Shown here: piece after piece, positions 11,396 through 23,010 of the stretch | Layout of the letters: every line of letters begins with the position of its first letter | Position numbering within the stretch: the stretch's first letter is position 1 | NCBI GenBank assembly: GCA_036873135.1 | Contig: JAPTYO010000017.1 | Location: forward strand, 2,232,001 to 2,296,000 | DNA length: 64,000 nt | Source: Clarkia xantiana subsp. parviflora | Lineage: Eukaryota > Streptophyta > Magnoliopsida > Myrtales > Onagraceae | Direction: 5' to 3' | Notes under the pieces: generated by a model | Database searches by the model: none | What the model was told of the DNA's origin: nothing | Seen by the model: only the letters and a program-made list of their open reading frames with translations | Program-made: the position numbers and the translations under genes

Positions 11396-13761
11396 CTAGA
11401 CAGTAGATTCCACAACCACACTGAAGTCACTATCATGATCAAACACAACATCAACTCGAGTAACAGCTCCATCCCGAGCTTGCAGCGCTGCCAAATGTCC
11501 GGTAGCAAATGGGGCAAAGGCACCAAGCCGGTCATAAGGAAAACCAGGTGCGAGATTGTGAACTTGCTCGATAAACTCCTCAACAAAGTCATACATCACC
11601 TTCTCGCAGCCCGCCTGGATATCATCATGAAAGCACAGAGAATCCTTGTACTCGGCAATAGAGGTGTCTTTCCCTTCCTTGTAGGCACATTCCTGCACAG
11701 CCTGCAGGGCAAGAACATGCGCCTCACCATCATCTGCAATCTTCTTGTGAAAGGCAGCTATCTCGTACTCGAGAGTAGCAACTCGAATCTGACGACCAGA
11801 GGCATCGGCCTCCAAATCAATGACCTTCACATCCAAGAAACGAGCTTTCTCCTTCACTCCAGCAAGCTCGTGGCAAACAACGTCACACTTCTCCTGGAAG
11901 ACCTTCTTCTCCTCAGTGAGTTCAATCACGAAGGATGAAAGGTTCACAACATCAGCAACAACTTGAGGCACAATTCCACATTCAACAAGGAACAAGCTGC
12001 ACGAAAGTATAGCTGCACAACCAAGCTATAAAAAGAATAAAGAATAACACTCATAGGCACGAAATGAGTCAGCGCACCCTCAGGATATGCGTGCGCATCC
12101 TCCGGCTCACTTGGTCGAACCCTTCGATCCTCAGGAAGAACAACCCTGTGTAGTAGACGCACGCCTACCTCGGGAGTTCCCAGACAAGACTCTTTCACAA
12201 AGCGATGTCCACCAGCAGAGGAAAAGGGTACCCATTCGGATCCCATAACGTCATCTTCAAGGGGACGAACCAAATCAGTGCGACAAAGCGTAGGGAGTGG
12301 CACAACTCCTACAACAACAAACATAGACAAATAAGAAGGATAAATTAACATAAGTTTAACAAAAGATCAACAACGCGAACAACGCACCCTTGTCAGTCAG
12401 TTCATCCTCCGAGGTCCGGTCCCTCAAGCCGGGGGCAGAAATGGTAGATGCTCGAGTCTGAATCTCAACATCCTTCCCTTGTCACGGAAAGGAGACCTCG
12501 ATGACTCACCACCTGGAATAGACTTGGATTGCTTGGGATTTCTTGAGGGACAAACCACGAAGTCAGACATCTTCATACTCGGCAAGGTCTGATGTCGTCA
12601 ACGGAGACAACACGATTGGTCACGTTAGGCGAAGACCTGAATATAAAAGCAAGGAAAAGTAAGAACAATAACACTCAGTGGCATTAAGAAGAACAAAGTT
12701 GCAGGAAAGCGGCTTACCCAGAGATTTCTTCCCTCGGCCAGGCTTCGAAACTCCAAGTGTCGCCGGGGCAACATGAGGAGTACTCCGCTCGGGGGCAGCA
12801 ACATTGCCCGAAAGACCTGCCTGCAAGTGCGAGATTTTTCCATGAAACCAACCTACATCACAAAATAATAGAAGTTTCAAAGGTTCATAACATGCCAAAG
12901 AGCCTCTCGAAGAAGTTATACGAATTCCAGCTTCGCGCAAATCCCGTTCCGCTTCGGACACGCGAGACACAGGGCGATAGGCGCGAGCCTTGTGACTCCG
13001 GTATATCAACTTCACAGTTTCCTTATTTGAAGTAGAAAACTCAGAGTAATTGGGCACGGGGTCAGTATGAGTGACATGCGCGACCAGCCTAGTCACCCCG
13101 GCATCATAGATGTTGAAATAGAGATTCCTCCAATGAATTCCAGAACGCTCAGAAGCTGCCACAAACCGAAGAGTAGCATCCCACATCACTTCTCCCTTAG
13201 TGAAGGCAACCTAATGGCTATAGAAGATAAGCCAGACGCATCTTGACGTTGGAGTCGAAAGAAACATTGGGAAAGCAAAGTCGAGTAATGTCATGACTCC
13301 CGGTGACACAACACGCGAAAAAAAATCCAAGATCTTATTCTATCAGGCGCAAGGTCGGTCGGAGAAATCCTGTAATAACGACATAATCTAACCAAGTCGC
13401 GACAATAAGGGAAGCGCAACCCTTCCTGCACCTGGGCAGTATACACTGCCACCATCTCAGTGGGGGGCATGGTAGGCGAGCCCCGAACAGCGTCTGTAAG
13501 TACATCAAAAGGATACGCGGCTTCCAAAAGAGGACAGAGTCCAGACAGCTCGACATAACTCTTATACTCCTTCCGACGCAGCTGATTGTCGGGAAAGGTC
13601 TAAAGCATGTCTTCTGACTCTGAATCAGACCTCGACTCGGAGGAAGAGTCTGAACCAGAAAAAGATCCCGATTCGTGGGATGCCAAGGAGTCCGACTCGG
13701 ACTCAGAACCCGAGTCCGGACAGTATGTAACGCCATGAGTAGGAATGAAAAACTTACTCAT
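11396..13761 (-). pseudogene. E2 antisense gene (gypsy-type transposon domain, coiled coil)
   Basis: Read on the minus strand: a tiny first coding exon ATGA with donor GTAAGT (13761-13756), then an acidic Ser-rich stretch (PDSGSESESDS, near 13690). Next comes a block around RFPYCRDLVRLCRYYRISPT (near 13400) that matches the layout of the Pfam 'putative gypsy type transposon' domain. Later parts are a segment with ERDLREAGI (near 12920), an exon with WFHGK, an exon with TPEVGVRLL (near 12160) and a coiled-coil tail (VVADVVNLSSFVIEL onward, 11960-11396). A TAG at 13600-13602 and frame changes near 13290-13190 show it is broken. Function is unknown. Extra antisense frames are known in Tat-type elements. 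Confidence 0.65.
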
Positions 13762-14034
13762 TTTTCTGTATCTTGTAAGTCGGGAAGGAAGTCCTAGTGA
13801 GGGACGCGCCAGCTATAACGTACTGAGTCACTAAACTGCTCTGCAATACCTAAGCTACAAAGCCTGCAATGGTAAACGACAATTCACTCAACAAGTATAC
13901 ATGTGATAGTCGTGTTACTAATCATTATGTGGCGAACATCCTCTATATGGGGGCAACTCCACACCAACAAACTTATAAGTTCAAATCACTACATAGCGAA
14001 CATCCTCTATACGGGGGCAACTCTATGTCATTAA
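13762..14034 (+). mobile_element. E2 body left of the E3 insertion
   Basis: This is E2 sequence upstream of the antisense gene, including two copies of CGAACATCCTCTATA(C/T). No clear TATA box is seen for the antisense gene. The last five bases, ATTAA (14030-14034), are the left E3 target duplication. Confidence 0.7.
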
Positions 14035-14192
14035 TGATGGATATACGCCCAATTTGAACCCGTTGACTTCCGAACCGTTGTATTTTTATCGTCCCATTAA
14101 CGATTGTAAATCGAAACTTCAACCCGAACACTTCGCGAACACATCAACGGCTCGGACGAGGCCGGAGCGCTCGTCCGGCCAAGGCAAACTCA

Positions 14193-14440
14193 CCTAGGTG
14201 AGGTTGGGTGGCCACACCCGACCTCCCCTAGGAGAGATCGGGTCAGCCAACCCGATCTCTCCTAGGGGAGATCGGGTGGACCAACCCGATCTCTCCTAGG
14301 AGAGATCGGGTCGGCCAACCCGATCTCTCCTAGGAGGGATCGGGTCGGCCAACCCGATCTCTCTTAGGAGGGATGGGGTTGGCCAACCCCATCCTCCCTA
14401 GGAGGGGTTGGGTGCCCTCACCCAACCCCTACCCTTGGGG
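14193..14440. repeat. Array of 34-bp palindromic units in the E3 5' LTR
   Basis: Units run from one CCTAGG to the next. Each contains an arm AGAGATCGGGT, a short centre and the complementary arm ACCCGATCTCT; the CCTAGG junctions are themselves the centre of a second palindrome. Four such units are followed by a variant with GGATGGGGTTGGCC and by looser palindromes at both edges. The 3' LTR has one unit plus the variant. Confidence 0.9.
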
Positions 14441-14721
14441 GTCGGATTTCTCTTCCCCCCAAGGGCCCCGGCACCATTTTTGGACTCCCATACTCGGCTT
14501 ACTCCGCCTACCTTCTCCGTATCCTAAGGTCTTAATTATGTGCTTAAAGGTTAATTAATTGTGTTTAAAGGTTAACAATGTCATTAAGCCACCTTAATGA
14601 CACCGTTGCCTATAAATACCCCACCTTCACAATTCATTCGATCATCTTGGCAAGTTGCACAATTTTGCTCTGACATCTCTCTAGCTTTATCTCTCTAAAA
14701 CCGTACTGACTTAGGCATCGG

Positions 14722-14776
14722 AGAGGGTTCATCAGGCACCACCCCCCCCCCCCTCTGTGCCTGGTATTGCCCCTCT
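14722..14776 (+). promoter_or_regulatory. E3 R/U5 stem-loop (5' LTR)
   Basis: Outer arms AGAGGG (14722) and CCCTCT (14771). Inner arms CAGGCAC (14733-14739) and GTGCCTG (14757-14763). A run of 12 C lies in the loop. The copy at 20238-20296 has the same arms and 16 C. Confidence 0.75.
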
Positions 14777-15081
14777 TGCAGGGTAGCAAGGAGAAGAGAG
14801 CCAAGGAAGCAGAAGAGCATAGAGCAGTAGGACAAGCCCCAGGGGTAAGAAGTACAAGCCTCAGGAGGTCAGAAGGAGAGAAGGAAAGGAGGTCAGAAGG
14901 AGAGAAGGAAAGGAGGTCAGAAGGAGAGAAGAGAAGGACATATATCAGAACGACTACCCCAAGGGAGCAGAAGGGCATGTATCAGAATGACTAGTCCTAG
15001 GAACAGTGAAACCGACATTTCATTAGTGGGAGATAAATTCTAGATTGACGACCCATTGACCTAGACTTTATAACCTAACAC

Positions 15082-15098
15082 TTGGCGCCGTCCGTGGG
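15082..15098 (+). other. E3 primer binding site
   Basis: TTGGCGCCGTCCGTGGG starts one base after the LTR. It has the same core as E2 and E5, consistent with a tRNA-Asp type primer. Confidence 0.75.
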
Positions 15099-15130
15099 CT
15101 TCGAACAGAAAGCCTGGCAATAACAAGAGC

Positions 15131-15500
15131 GATGACGAACAGCTTAGTATCTAGGCATCACCGCCCACCTGGGGGCAATAGGCGAAAGAGACAGCCTATA
15201 CCTCCAGCAAGGCAGCCTAACCCAGAGAAACAGCCTACACACCAGAGCCTCAGGTAGCCCCACAGGCACCCCAGCCTAACAAGCAGGGAGGAGGCTTCCA
15301 CAGCTCCAACTCCATTGACTAGGAAGCCACAGGGACAGGGGGGCAACAAGGAGTGCCATCCCAATACACGACACCTCCACAGGGGTACTACTATGAGGCG
15401 CAACCTCAAGGGTATCCACCTAAGTGTAAAAGAAGAGATTAGAGGCAGAAGATCACAAGAACATCCAATACCACTTTTCCTAGAAGAGGTCACATAAGAG
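15131..15500 (+). pseudogene. E3 gag-like start remnant (Pro/Gln-rich)
   Basis: An ATG at about 15131, placed like the E4 gag start, is followed by Pro/Gln/Arg-rich coding (RQPIPPARQPNPEKQPTHQS) and a TAG after about 40 codons. Downstream frames contain Gly/Tyr/Gln/Pro-rich words but no capsid block or zinc knuckle. It may be the leader of a lost gag that was kept for an RNA function. The gag identity rests on position and composition only. Confidence 0.35.
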
Positions 15501-15696
15501 GAAAACATCATCAACTCCCTATACGAACTCGTCCTAAGTTGGCAACACACAAACATCGCCCTCGAGAGGTGATCTCCCATATTGAAGGAAAAGCGTGGTA
15601 GCATGCAATATCATAGAAAGAAAAGTCAAGTAAAGACTCGAAAAGCATACCAAAGACGCACACTACATAAGAAAGGACACAAGATAAGGTAACATT
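15501..15696 (+). mobile_element. E3 interior, no gene seen
   Basis: Unique A-rich sequence between the gag-like remnant and the first array. No conserved motif is recognised. Confidence 0.4.
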
Positions 15697-16545
15697 ATGA
15701 GCCCTCCGGGAGCCTATCCCGCGAACACATTCGACGCCCCCAAGAGCGTATCTTGAGAGTAGTTCTAAAACTACGAACCCTGTGCCCTCCGGGAGCCTAT
15801 CCCGCGAACAGATTCGACGCCCCCAAGAGCGTATCTTGAGAGTAGTGTTCATACTACGACCTTCGACGCCCCCAAGAGCGTATCTTGAGAGTAGTTATTA
15901 CACTACGACCTTCGACGCACCAAGAGCGTATCTTGAGAGTGGTTTCCAAAAACTACGAACTTCGACGCCCCCAGGAGCGTATCTTGAGAGTAGTGTTCAT
16001 ACTACGACCTTCGACGCCCCCAAGAGCGTATCTTGAGAGTAGTTATTACACTACGACCTTCGACGCACCAAGAGCGTATCTTGAGAGTGGTTTCCAAAAA
16101 CTACGAACTTCGACGCCCCCAGGAGCGTATCTTGAGAGTAGTGTTCATACTACGACCTTCGACGCCCCCAAGAGCGTATCTTGAGAGTATTTATTACACT
16201 ACGAACTTCGACGCACCAAGAGCGTATCTTGAGAGTGGTTTCCAAAAACTACGAATTCGACGCCCCCAGGAGCGTATCTTGAGGTAGATTTGCAACCTAC
16301 CAGATTCGACGCCCCCAAGAGCGTATCTTGAGGTAGAAAAAACACTACCAGTTCGACGCCCCCAAGAGCGTATCTTGAGGTAGATTTCAAACTACCAGTT
16401 CGACGCCCACCAGGAGCGTATCTTTGGTCTAACCTGAGCCCTCCGGGAGCCTATCCTGTGAAACGTTAAGTGCCGTCCGAGAGCCTGTCTCGTGAACAGT
16501 TTTCGACGCCCACCAAGAGCGTATCTTTGGTCTAACAGTACAACG
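15697..16545 (+). repeat. About 49-bp tandem repeat, 148-bp higher-order unit, E3
   Basis: The core TTCGACGCCCCCAAGAGCGT then ATCTTGAGAGTAGT repeats about every 49 bp. Three variants (spacers with GTTCATAC, TTATTACAC and TTTCCAAAAAC) alternate, giving a higher-order period of 148 bp (for example 15885 to 16033). The edges degrade into units with CCCTCCGGGAGCCTATCC. Short open frames here simply repeat with the array. Confidence 0.9.
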
Positions 16546-17160
16546 TATACCGTGTAAGGGGTATCAGAAGAGATCATCACACCATGCTCAGAAGGATACC
16601 ATGAGAAAGAATTTCTAAGTAAAGTTGTATAAAGAACACATAATGTTATTTCTTGATGAGATAGCAGGTATGATGTAAAGGAAAGCACAAAAGAAAGATA
16701 AAGAAAGGAAAGCATATTCAAAGGAGAAGTCCATGACCAAAGGATCATATACAGAAGCACAAGAGGTTATCATGAAAAGTAACGAGTTATCCTACCACCC
16801 ATATCACAAGTCAAGAGAAGTATCTCAAAGGAACCCAACACCACCAAGAAGGATAGCAAAGACATGAAATCCGAAGGTCAAAGCTCTCAAAATAAGCTCG
16901 ACCCATCAAGAAGAGAATTGCCTTACAAGTCACACAAATCAACCTCCGACAAATATTATTGTCATACATGTCGCCCTCGCGTGACCTATGCTCGTATCAG
17001 ACTTGAACATCGTCAAGCACAACTCATGAAGGAGACATCTAAAGAGCATAAAAGATACAACATCCGACAAGACGAGACATCGGGACCTAACCCAACAAAC
17101 ATAGCCTACACAAAAGGCAACTATAGCAATGAAGGCTCTCCAATGAGAAAGGAATACTAA
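16546..17160 (+). mobile_element. E3 interior between arrays, no gene seen
   Basis: A-rich unique sequence. An open frame at 16864-17160 (98 codons) is Lys/Ser/Arg-rich, with no recognisable motif. I do not support it as a gene. Confidence 0.4.
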
Positions 17161-17169
17161 AGCACAACT

Positions 17170-17432
17170 CCATACATCGTGATGTGGCTATCATGTCCAC
17201 ATACACTGAAGTGGCTATCATGTCCACATACACTGAAGTGGCTATCATGTCCACATACCTTGAAGTGGCTATCATGTCCACATACCTTGAAGTGGCTATC
17301 ACGTCCACATACCTTGAAGTGGCTATCACGTCCACATACCCTGAACTGGCTATCATGTCCACACACTACAGAAGGGCTATCACTCCGACACATCACGAAG
17401 TGGCTATCACGTCCACATACCCCGAAGTGATT
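17170..17432 (+). repeat. 27-bp tandem repeat (GTGGCTATCATGTCCACATAC), E3
   Basis: About nine copies. The period is a multiple of three, so frames stay open on both strands (a nine-residue peptide repeats); this explains the overlapping open frames at 17157-17636. The core recurs in E1 at 1075-1270. Confidence 0.9.
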
Positions 17433-17752
17433 ATCATGGCAGCACATCATAAAACATCTGTCAAAGACATGCATTGTAAAGACACCATCCCGACCACGAA
17501 CATCAAAAGGCTACGCCTAGCCTTAGGAGGAGGTTCAAGAAAAAGGAAAAACAACACCCTTCGTACGCTCATCAAAGGTAGGCACTTATATTTCAACCCA
17601 CTCGGTGATATCAGGAAGGAGACGTCCTCATTATGAAGACAACCTCCATATCTCACGAAATCAACCATGAAGCAAAGAATCACGACAAGCACTATTGAGG
17701 GCATATAACAAAACGATCCCCACAACGATCACAACTACGATACTAGTAGAGG

Positions 17753-18531
17753 CTAACTCAAGAGCAGTCTCCACCAAACTCCAAAGCAAGAATTTGCTAT
17801 CTTAATCAGAGCCATGGCAAAAGAAAGGAACCTCAATGAAAGGTGATGATCACACCCATCACCATAAGAAAAATCTTCAACGCAGGGGTTAATAACATAA
17901 CCCATAGGAAAGACAAAAACACCTTCAAAAGTCGTCAAATCTACATGAAGATGAAATAAACTTGAGACTCGGCCCCTCGGCTGGGGGGCAGGGGATATAG
18001 AAGAGACATCAAGACCTATGATCACCCCATCGCCAGCCACAGGTTGTTTCCTTTTGTCTAGCAAAGAGGTCGCCTCTTCAACCACTACCTCCTTATCAGG
18101 GGAGGGAGTCAGCAAGGGGGCACTTGAAGGAGAGCCTCTCGCGGTTTCCTTCTCCTTGGCAGCCGATGGCCCGACCTCAGAGTCAGGTTTCCGCGCCTCG
18201 GATTTAGATTGACTTGAACTCTCACCCACCACAAGAACCATTCGGTAACCAAGGAAGAACGCTCTAACAACAAGAAGGAAGCAGCATGAGAACAATCATA
18301 AGTATATCACAAAGAAAAGAGAAGGGAAAAAGAACATACTGGAAGCATTAGCAGCCATCCCTGACTTAGAAAATTCCTAGGCCTGATAAGCAGAACTAGA
18401 GGGTTCTTCCCTCTCATCTGATTCAACGGACGGTCAGATTTGGTCTGACTACCTTGGAAAACGATCTTCAAGGTCTCCCTGTTTGAAGAAGAAAGCTTCC
18501 CAAAAAGTAAGTCATCTATACGAGCAACCAA
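17753..18531 (-). pseudogene. E3 antisense gene remnant
   Basis: Two minus-strand frames. The upstream one (18531-18307) contains SSSNRETLK, matching STSNKETVK in the E2 antisense gene at about 13000. The second (18295-17753) is Ser/Glu/Lys-rich with a hydrophobic end. The gypsy-type domain and the coiled-coil tail of E4 are not seen, so it is a fragment. It is the only Tat-specific coding trace in E3 apart from the gag-like start. Confidence 0.5.
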
Positions 18532-19610
18532 CGCAAAGATCGACCCTTACTCATGGAGGGGCGAGATACGCCTACTACGGGGGCAACCTTAACACCAAGG
18601 GAAGAGGGCGAACTTTTAGTTTCCCCAAATGGAGCAACGCTCCAGCACATCCAAAGGAAGGGTCAACCCTTAACACATGTCAATAGACCCTTTCGCTCGC
18701 GGCGGTAAGAAGAAAGCTTGTAAGCTTTTTCACCCTCACTTTTATGGGGAACAAATTGCAGGGTAAAGGTCAAGAGCTATACACACGCTCCAACGAATGA
18801 AGGAAAAATGTTACACGTGCCGAAGGTCGAGATTAATGGACAATGCTCACGCTAGTACGAGGGAGGCAGAACATTGTGTCCCATTGAGTGGCAGAGTTCC
18901 CACCCTCAAGTAAAGGAGAGGTCTATGCTCTCACCTTTGCACTTATGCTCATATTCATGATTAACATCTACAGGTACATCAATGTCATCACTCATGCTTA
19001 TACTCACAACCCGTCCATGCATACATACATGTTCATGCTTGCACTCATACGCATGCCCACATACACACTCCCATGTGTTCAAACATTTAGGCGTCCATGC
19101 ACGTGGCCACCATATATTCATGCATACATTCATGACTACAATCGTAGCATGTCTCCACTCACTCCCATCCTTATGTTCCTACTTGCATGTATGCTAGTAC
19201 ACATCCTCATGTTCATGATATGTCCATGTTCACTCCTAGTTAACATCCTATAGGCATGTTTTCTAGTATCCCATACTTAGAAAAAAATTTGGGCCAAAAT
19301 TAAATTTTTCCTCACTTAGATAGAATCCCGGCACGAATTTGAAGCATAAGTCACTTAGTTGCATTCGTACTGCATCCTTGTAAGAGTATGCATTTTTTAA
19401 GTATACGCCGGTAGCAAAGATAGATTTATTGCTCCCACCTCAGACGGACGCATGCTTAGGCATACGTCCGCGCTACTCTAACGTTTACAACTCCTCTATC
19501 TCATAAGGCAGGGGGGCAGAGTCGAAGACACGCATCCATGGGTAAGCAAACATTCAGACGAAAGGTAAAACCCCGGTTTCAAATTGCGCGTGTCATACCA
19601 TCCTGAAATA
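18532..19610 (+). mobile_element. E3 3' interior, no gene seen
   Basis: Low-complexity CAT/CATGCATA-rich sequence (18930-19250) then unique sequence up to the polypurine tract. The open frames at 18888-19253 follow this compositional bias (His/Thr/Tyr/Met-rich) and are not supported as genes. Confidence 0.5.
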
Positions 19611-19652
19611 GAGTCAATCAAGGGTTAAGCCATTGGTTGACTCGGGGGCATG
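19611..19652 (+). promoter_or_regulatory. E3 PPT hairpin and polypurine tract
   Basis: GAGTCAATCAA (19611) pairs with TTGGTTGACTC (19633-19643). GGGGGCATG precedes the LTR start. Confidence 0.75.
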
Positions 19653-20576
19653 TGATGGATATACGCCCAATTTGAACCCGTTGACTTCCGAACCGTTGTA
19701 TTTTTATCGTCCCATTAACGATTGTAAATCGAAACTTCAACCCGAACACTTCGCGAACACATCAACGGCTCGGACGAGGCCGGAGCGCTCGTCCGGCCAA
19801 GGCAAACTCACCTAGGTGAGGTTGGGTGGCCACACCCGACCTCCCCTAGGAGAGATCGGGTCGGCCAACCCGATCTCTCCTAGGAGGGATGGGGTTGGCC
19901 AACCCCATCCTCCCTAGGAGGGGTTGGGTGCCCTCACCCAACCCCTACCCTTGGGGGTCGGATTTCTCCTCCCCCCAAGGGCCCCGGCACCATTTTTGGA
20001 CTCCCATACTCGGCTTACTCCGCCTACCTTCTCCGTATCCTAAGGTCTTTATTATGTGCTTAAAGGTTAATTAATTGTGTTTAAAGGTTAACAATGTCAT
20101 TAAGCCACCTTAATGACACAGTTGCCTATAAATACCCCACCTTCACAATTCATTCGATCATCTTGGCAAGTTGCACAATTTTGCTCTGACATCTCTCTAG
20201 CTTTATCTCTCTAAAACCGTACTGACTTAGGCATCGGAGAGGGTTCATCAGGCACCACCCCCCCCCCCCCCCCTCTGTGCCTGGTATTGCCCCTCTTGCA
20301 GGGTAGCAAGGAGAAGAGAGCCAAGGAAGCAGAAGAGCATAGAGCAGTAGGACAAGCCCCAGGGGTAAGAAGTACAAGCCTCGGGAGGTCAGAAGGAGAG
20401 AAGGAAAGGAGGTCAGAAGGAGAGAAGAGAAGGACATATATCAGAACGACTACCCCAAGGGAGCAGAAGGGCATGTATCAGAATGACTAGTCCTAGGAAC
20501 AGTGAACCCGACATTTCATTAGTGGGAGATAAATTCTAGATTGACGACCCATTGACCTAGACTTTATAACCTAACA
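19653..20576 (+). mobile_element. E3 3' LTR
   Basis: 924 bp, with the same ends as the 5' copy. TATA box TATAAATA at 20127-20134, stem-loop at 20238-20296. One palindromic unit plus the variant instead of four plus the variant. The right flank ATTAA (20577-20581) matches the left flank. Confidence 0.9.
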
Positions 20577-20581
20577 ATTAA

Positions 20582-22010
20582 GGGCCTCGTCCCAATACGT
20601 ACACAACCTATACAGCCTATACGGCCCTACGCGTGCCCACTCGGCCCAACACAACAACTCAGTAATGGTGCAAACACGATTATAGAACTAAAACCTATAT
20701 GTATATATCATTCAAGGAGTGCAGGTCATACATGTTTACTTGTATACTCAACAAGAGAAATACAAGGCCCAATTAAAGCTATCTATACTATCATACAAGC
20801 GAGCATATACATACAAGGCTTAATGCAATACAAGTCACGACATGGACTTTACTAATCAACAATTCTGACCAAACAACTATGATACAAGGCTACTCAGTCA
20901 ATGATCACAATCAATGGGTGATCAAATGGGCAATCCAAACATGACAGGATCTCGATCGACAAACCATTACGATATATAAGGGAAGTAACACCTTCTATTA
21001 TACATAAAATGGTTCAAAACACTTAGCCATTTTTTATGTTTCCTACATCATGTCAATGTTTGTTAGGAATTAAAGCAAACACATGGTGGGCATAAAAATT
21101 GAACATGCACAAAACCAAAGATTGGCGAAATAGAGCTGGCCAAAGTAACAACCATGCTGAAAAGTGGTCCGTAGTCGACTGCCGAAGCTCCCGCCCTGAT
21201 CGCCGCCGTGCGCCGCCGTGACTGCCGCCGCTCGCCGCCACTCACCGTCGCTGTTACCACCGGAATTCGCCTCACCACCATTGTCGCCAAGACTCGTCGT
21301 GGCCTTCGTCGCCCAAGAAGCTTGCTGCCGCCTGGAGAGCTCGCCGCCGTGTGATGTGGATGGCCGGCCTAGGTGCTTGAAGGCCATGTGTCTTGGTCTT
21401 CAAGTTTCTTGCTCTCCAAGAATAGAAAAGATGCTAACTTTGGGAGTGGAGGCTATGTGTTTGGGTAACTACTCTCTCTCCATTTATAAAAATGATGATA
21501 GAGTTTTTACATCCCCATCTTTTATCACAACCCTTGGATGACAATGGTGTTATCTAATGGTCATGATTAAAGATGTTACTCATCTTTATTTTTTCTAACT
21601 CTTTTGAGTCCTTAGCACACCCTCATGCATGCTTACATTACTCATGACATATATTTATGATTATATCATTGCTAGTATATACTCATACTCATGTAATCAT
21701 ATATCCATTTCTAAACTTACATCATTGATTGCACGTCATGGAATATTATTCGTTGATTTACGTTTACTCGTATATCGCGTTTTATATACATGTCGATATT
21801 TGTGTCCACGTTACGTACAGACATTCATATCATTACATATATATTTATTGTATACATATACTTGCTTTCCTAACCATTTCAGTAGTTATATTTTCATTTA
21901 CCGATAAGAGGAAGGGAAAAATGACATTGAGGCCCACGCGCCAACCGACAGTAAGTTCACCATGAGGTAATTACCGAACCCGAATCGGACGCCTATCCTA
22001 TCGTAAAGTA
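20582..22010 (+). mobile_element. E2 body right of E3
   Basis: No gene is supported. AT-rich sequence surrounds a GC-rich block at about 21170-21380 (repeated CGCCGCC/CGCCGTG), whose frames on both strands are Arg/Pro/Ala-rich. E5 has a comparable GC-rich block at the same relative place (46890-47020). It could be the upstream region of the antisense gene before E3 split it away. Confidence 0.5.
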
Positions 22011-22052
22011 GAGTCAAGCAAGGGTTAAGCCATTACTTTACTCGAGGGAAAA
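22011..22052 (+). promoter_or_regulatory. E2 PPT hairpin and polypurine tract (decayed)
   Basis: GAGTCAAGCAA (22011) faces TTACTTTACTC (22033-22043), with mismatches. GAGGGAAAA precedes the LTR. Confidence 0.6.
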
Positions 22053-22296
22053 TAAAAGATATTCGCCCGATATGGGTTTTTTTTACATTCGGGCCTCGTT
22101 GACACGTCAGGCCCACTAACGGCTCAAGAACGCTTACCAGCGAGTTGGAACGGTCTGATCGCGCAACACGCACTTTTCGAGACAATCTGGACTGGTCCGA
22201 ATTGTCGCCCTACGACGCGCGTACCCTTACGTGTTTTACACTATGTGCGAGTCTTCCCACTGCCAACCTTGCTCAAATCCAATCCTGGTTCACATT
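22053..22296 (+). mobile_element. E2 3' LTR, left part
   Basis: It starts TAAAAGATATTCGCCCG (mutated TG) and aligns with 4979-5222 of the 5' LTR. It is interrupted by E4 after ACATT (22292-22296). It continues at 33891; the two parts add up to 563 bp, exactly the length of the 5' LTR. Confidence 0.85.
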
Positions 22297-22993
22297 TGAT
22301 GGGTCCGACTACAGCCGTCAGGCCCTTTAACGGCGAGGAAACGGCAAACAGGCCCACCAGGCCCAGAGTAAGGGTCAAGATGACCTAGGAGGAGGGTCCC
22401 GATGAAGGGAGTCCCGACGAAGCAAGGTCCCGACAGAGTCGGTCCCGACAATGGAGCTGGAAGCTCCCGATGAGAAGCCTTTAAGTAGGCCCCGATGATG
22501 AATCCCTGAGAATGATTGGCCCTGTCACGATGACGAGGGGCCCCGAGCGGTGACACAACGAGATAACTCTGGAGTCCCCGACGGGAGTTGGGACTCGTTA
22601 TCAGAGGATAAAGCCAAGATATGCGGGGCGTGGCCTGGATACGCGGAACGTGGTTAAGATACACGGAGCGTGGCCGAGATACGCGGGGCATGGCTAAGAT
22701 ACGCGAGATCACGTACGAGATATGCGGGATACGGGCTAACCACCCCTAACGGTTCGCCAGGTACCTGAGGCATCTCTTTGCCTATAAAAGGGCAGGAGGT
22801 CACCTCAGATTACTTACGTTGAGTTGAATACACTTTGATATCTGTTACTTGCCAGTCAGACGAAGTACTCATTTAAGCATCGGAGAGGGATTCTGGGTCA
22901 CCGCCCGGTTTATCCCCTCTTGCAGGATTGCGTGGAGCAAAGGAGCTAGGATTGCCGTCAAGATCCGTACCGGAGTTCCACCGTGATCCAACA
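22297..22993 (+). mobile_element. E4 5' LTR
   Basis: TATA box TATAAAAG at 22783-22790 (in CCTATAAAAGGGC). Stem-loop at 22884-22920 with outer arms AGAGGGAT and ATCCCCTCT. A series of imperfect units with GCGGGG and GTGGC(C/T) lies at 22620-22730 (ATACGCGGAACGTGG type, six or so copies of about 20 bp). The end CCAACA is followed by the primer site. Confidence 0.93.
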
Positions 22994-23010
22994 TTGGAGC
23001 CGTCTGTGGG
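22994..23010 (+). other. E4 primer binding site
   Basis: TTGGAGCCGTCTGTGGG, one base different from the TTGGCGCC core of the other elements. It lies 20 bp before the gag ATG. Confidence 0.75.

Larger units (their letters stand above)
14035..15080 (+). mobile_element. E3 5' LTR
   Basis: 1046 bp, from TGATGGATATACGCCC to CCTAACA. It contains a palindromic array (14193-14440), a TATA box (TATAAATA, 14611-14618), the stem-loop (14722-14776) and a 24-bp AGGTCAGAAGGAGAG repeat near 14868-14935 present once more than in the 3' LTR. The 122-bp length difference from the 3' LTR equals three 34-bp palindromic units plus one 24-bp unit minus four C in the C-run. Confidence 0.9.
14035..20576 (+). mobile_element. 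E3: short non-autonomous Tat-related LTR element inside E2
   Basis: The LTRs at 14035-15080 and 19653-20576 start TGATGG and end CCTAACA, and are flanked by exact ATTAA duplications (14030-14034, 20577-20581). Outside repeat-copy changes the LTRs differ at about five positions, so insertion is recent. The 4.6-kb interior has a primer site, a short gag-like start, two tandem arrays and a decayed antisense gene, but no protease, RT or integrase. It must have been mobilised by proteins made elsewhere. Confidence 0.9.

Noticed and set aside
17157..17636. Overlapping open frames on both strands with nine-residue repeats
   Set aside because: They are products of a 27-bp tandem array; no start context or conserved domain.
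18888..19253. Open frame rich in His, Thr, Met and Tyr in E3
   Set aside because: It follows CAT/CATAC low-complexity sequence; nothing similar in the sister elements.
21053..21541. GC-rich Arg/Ala/Pro-rich frames in E2
   Set aside because: Composition-driven frames on both strands, no domain, no match between E2 and E5 beyond GC content.
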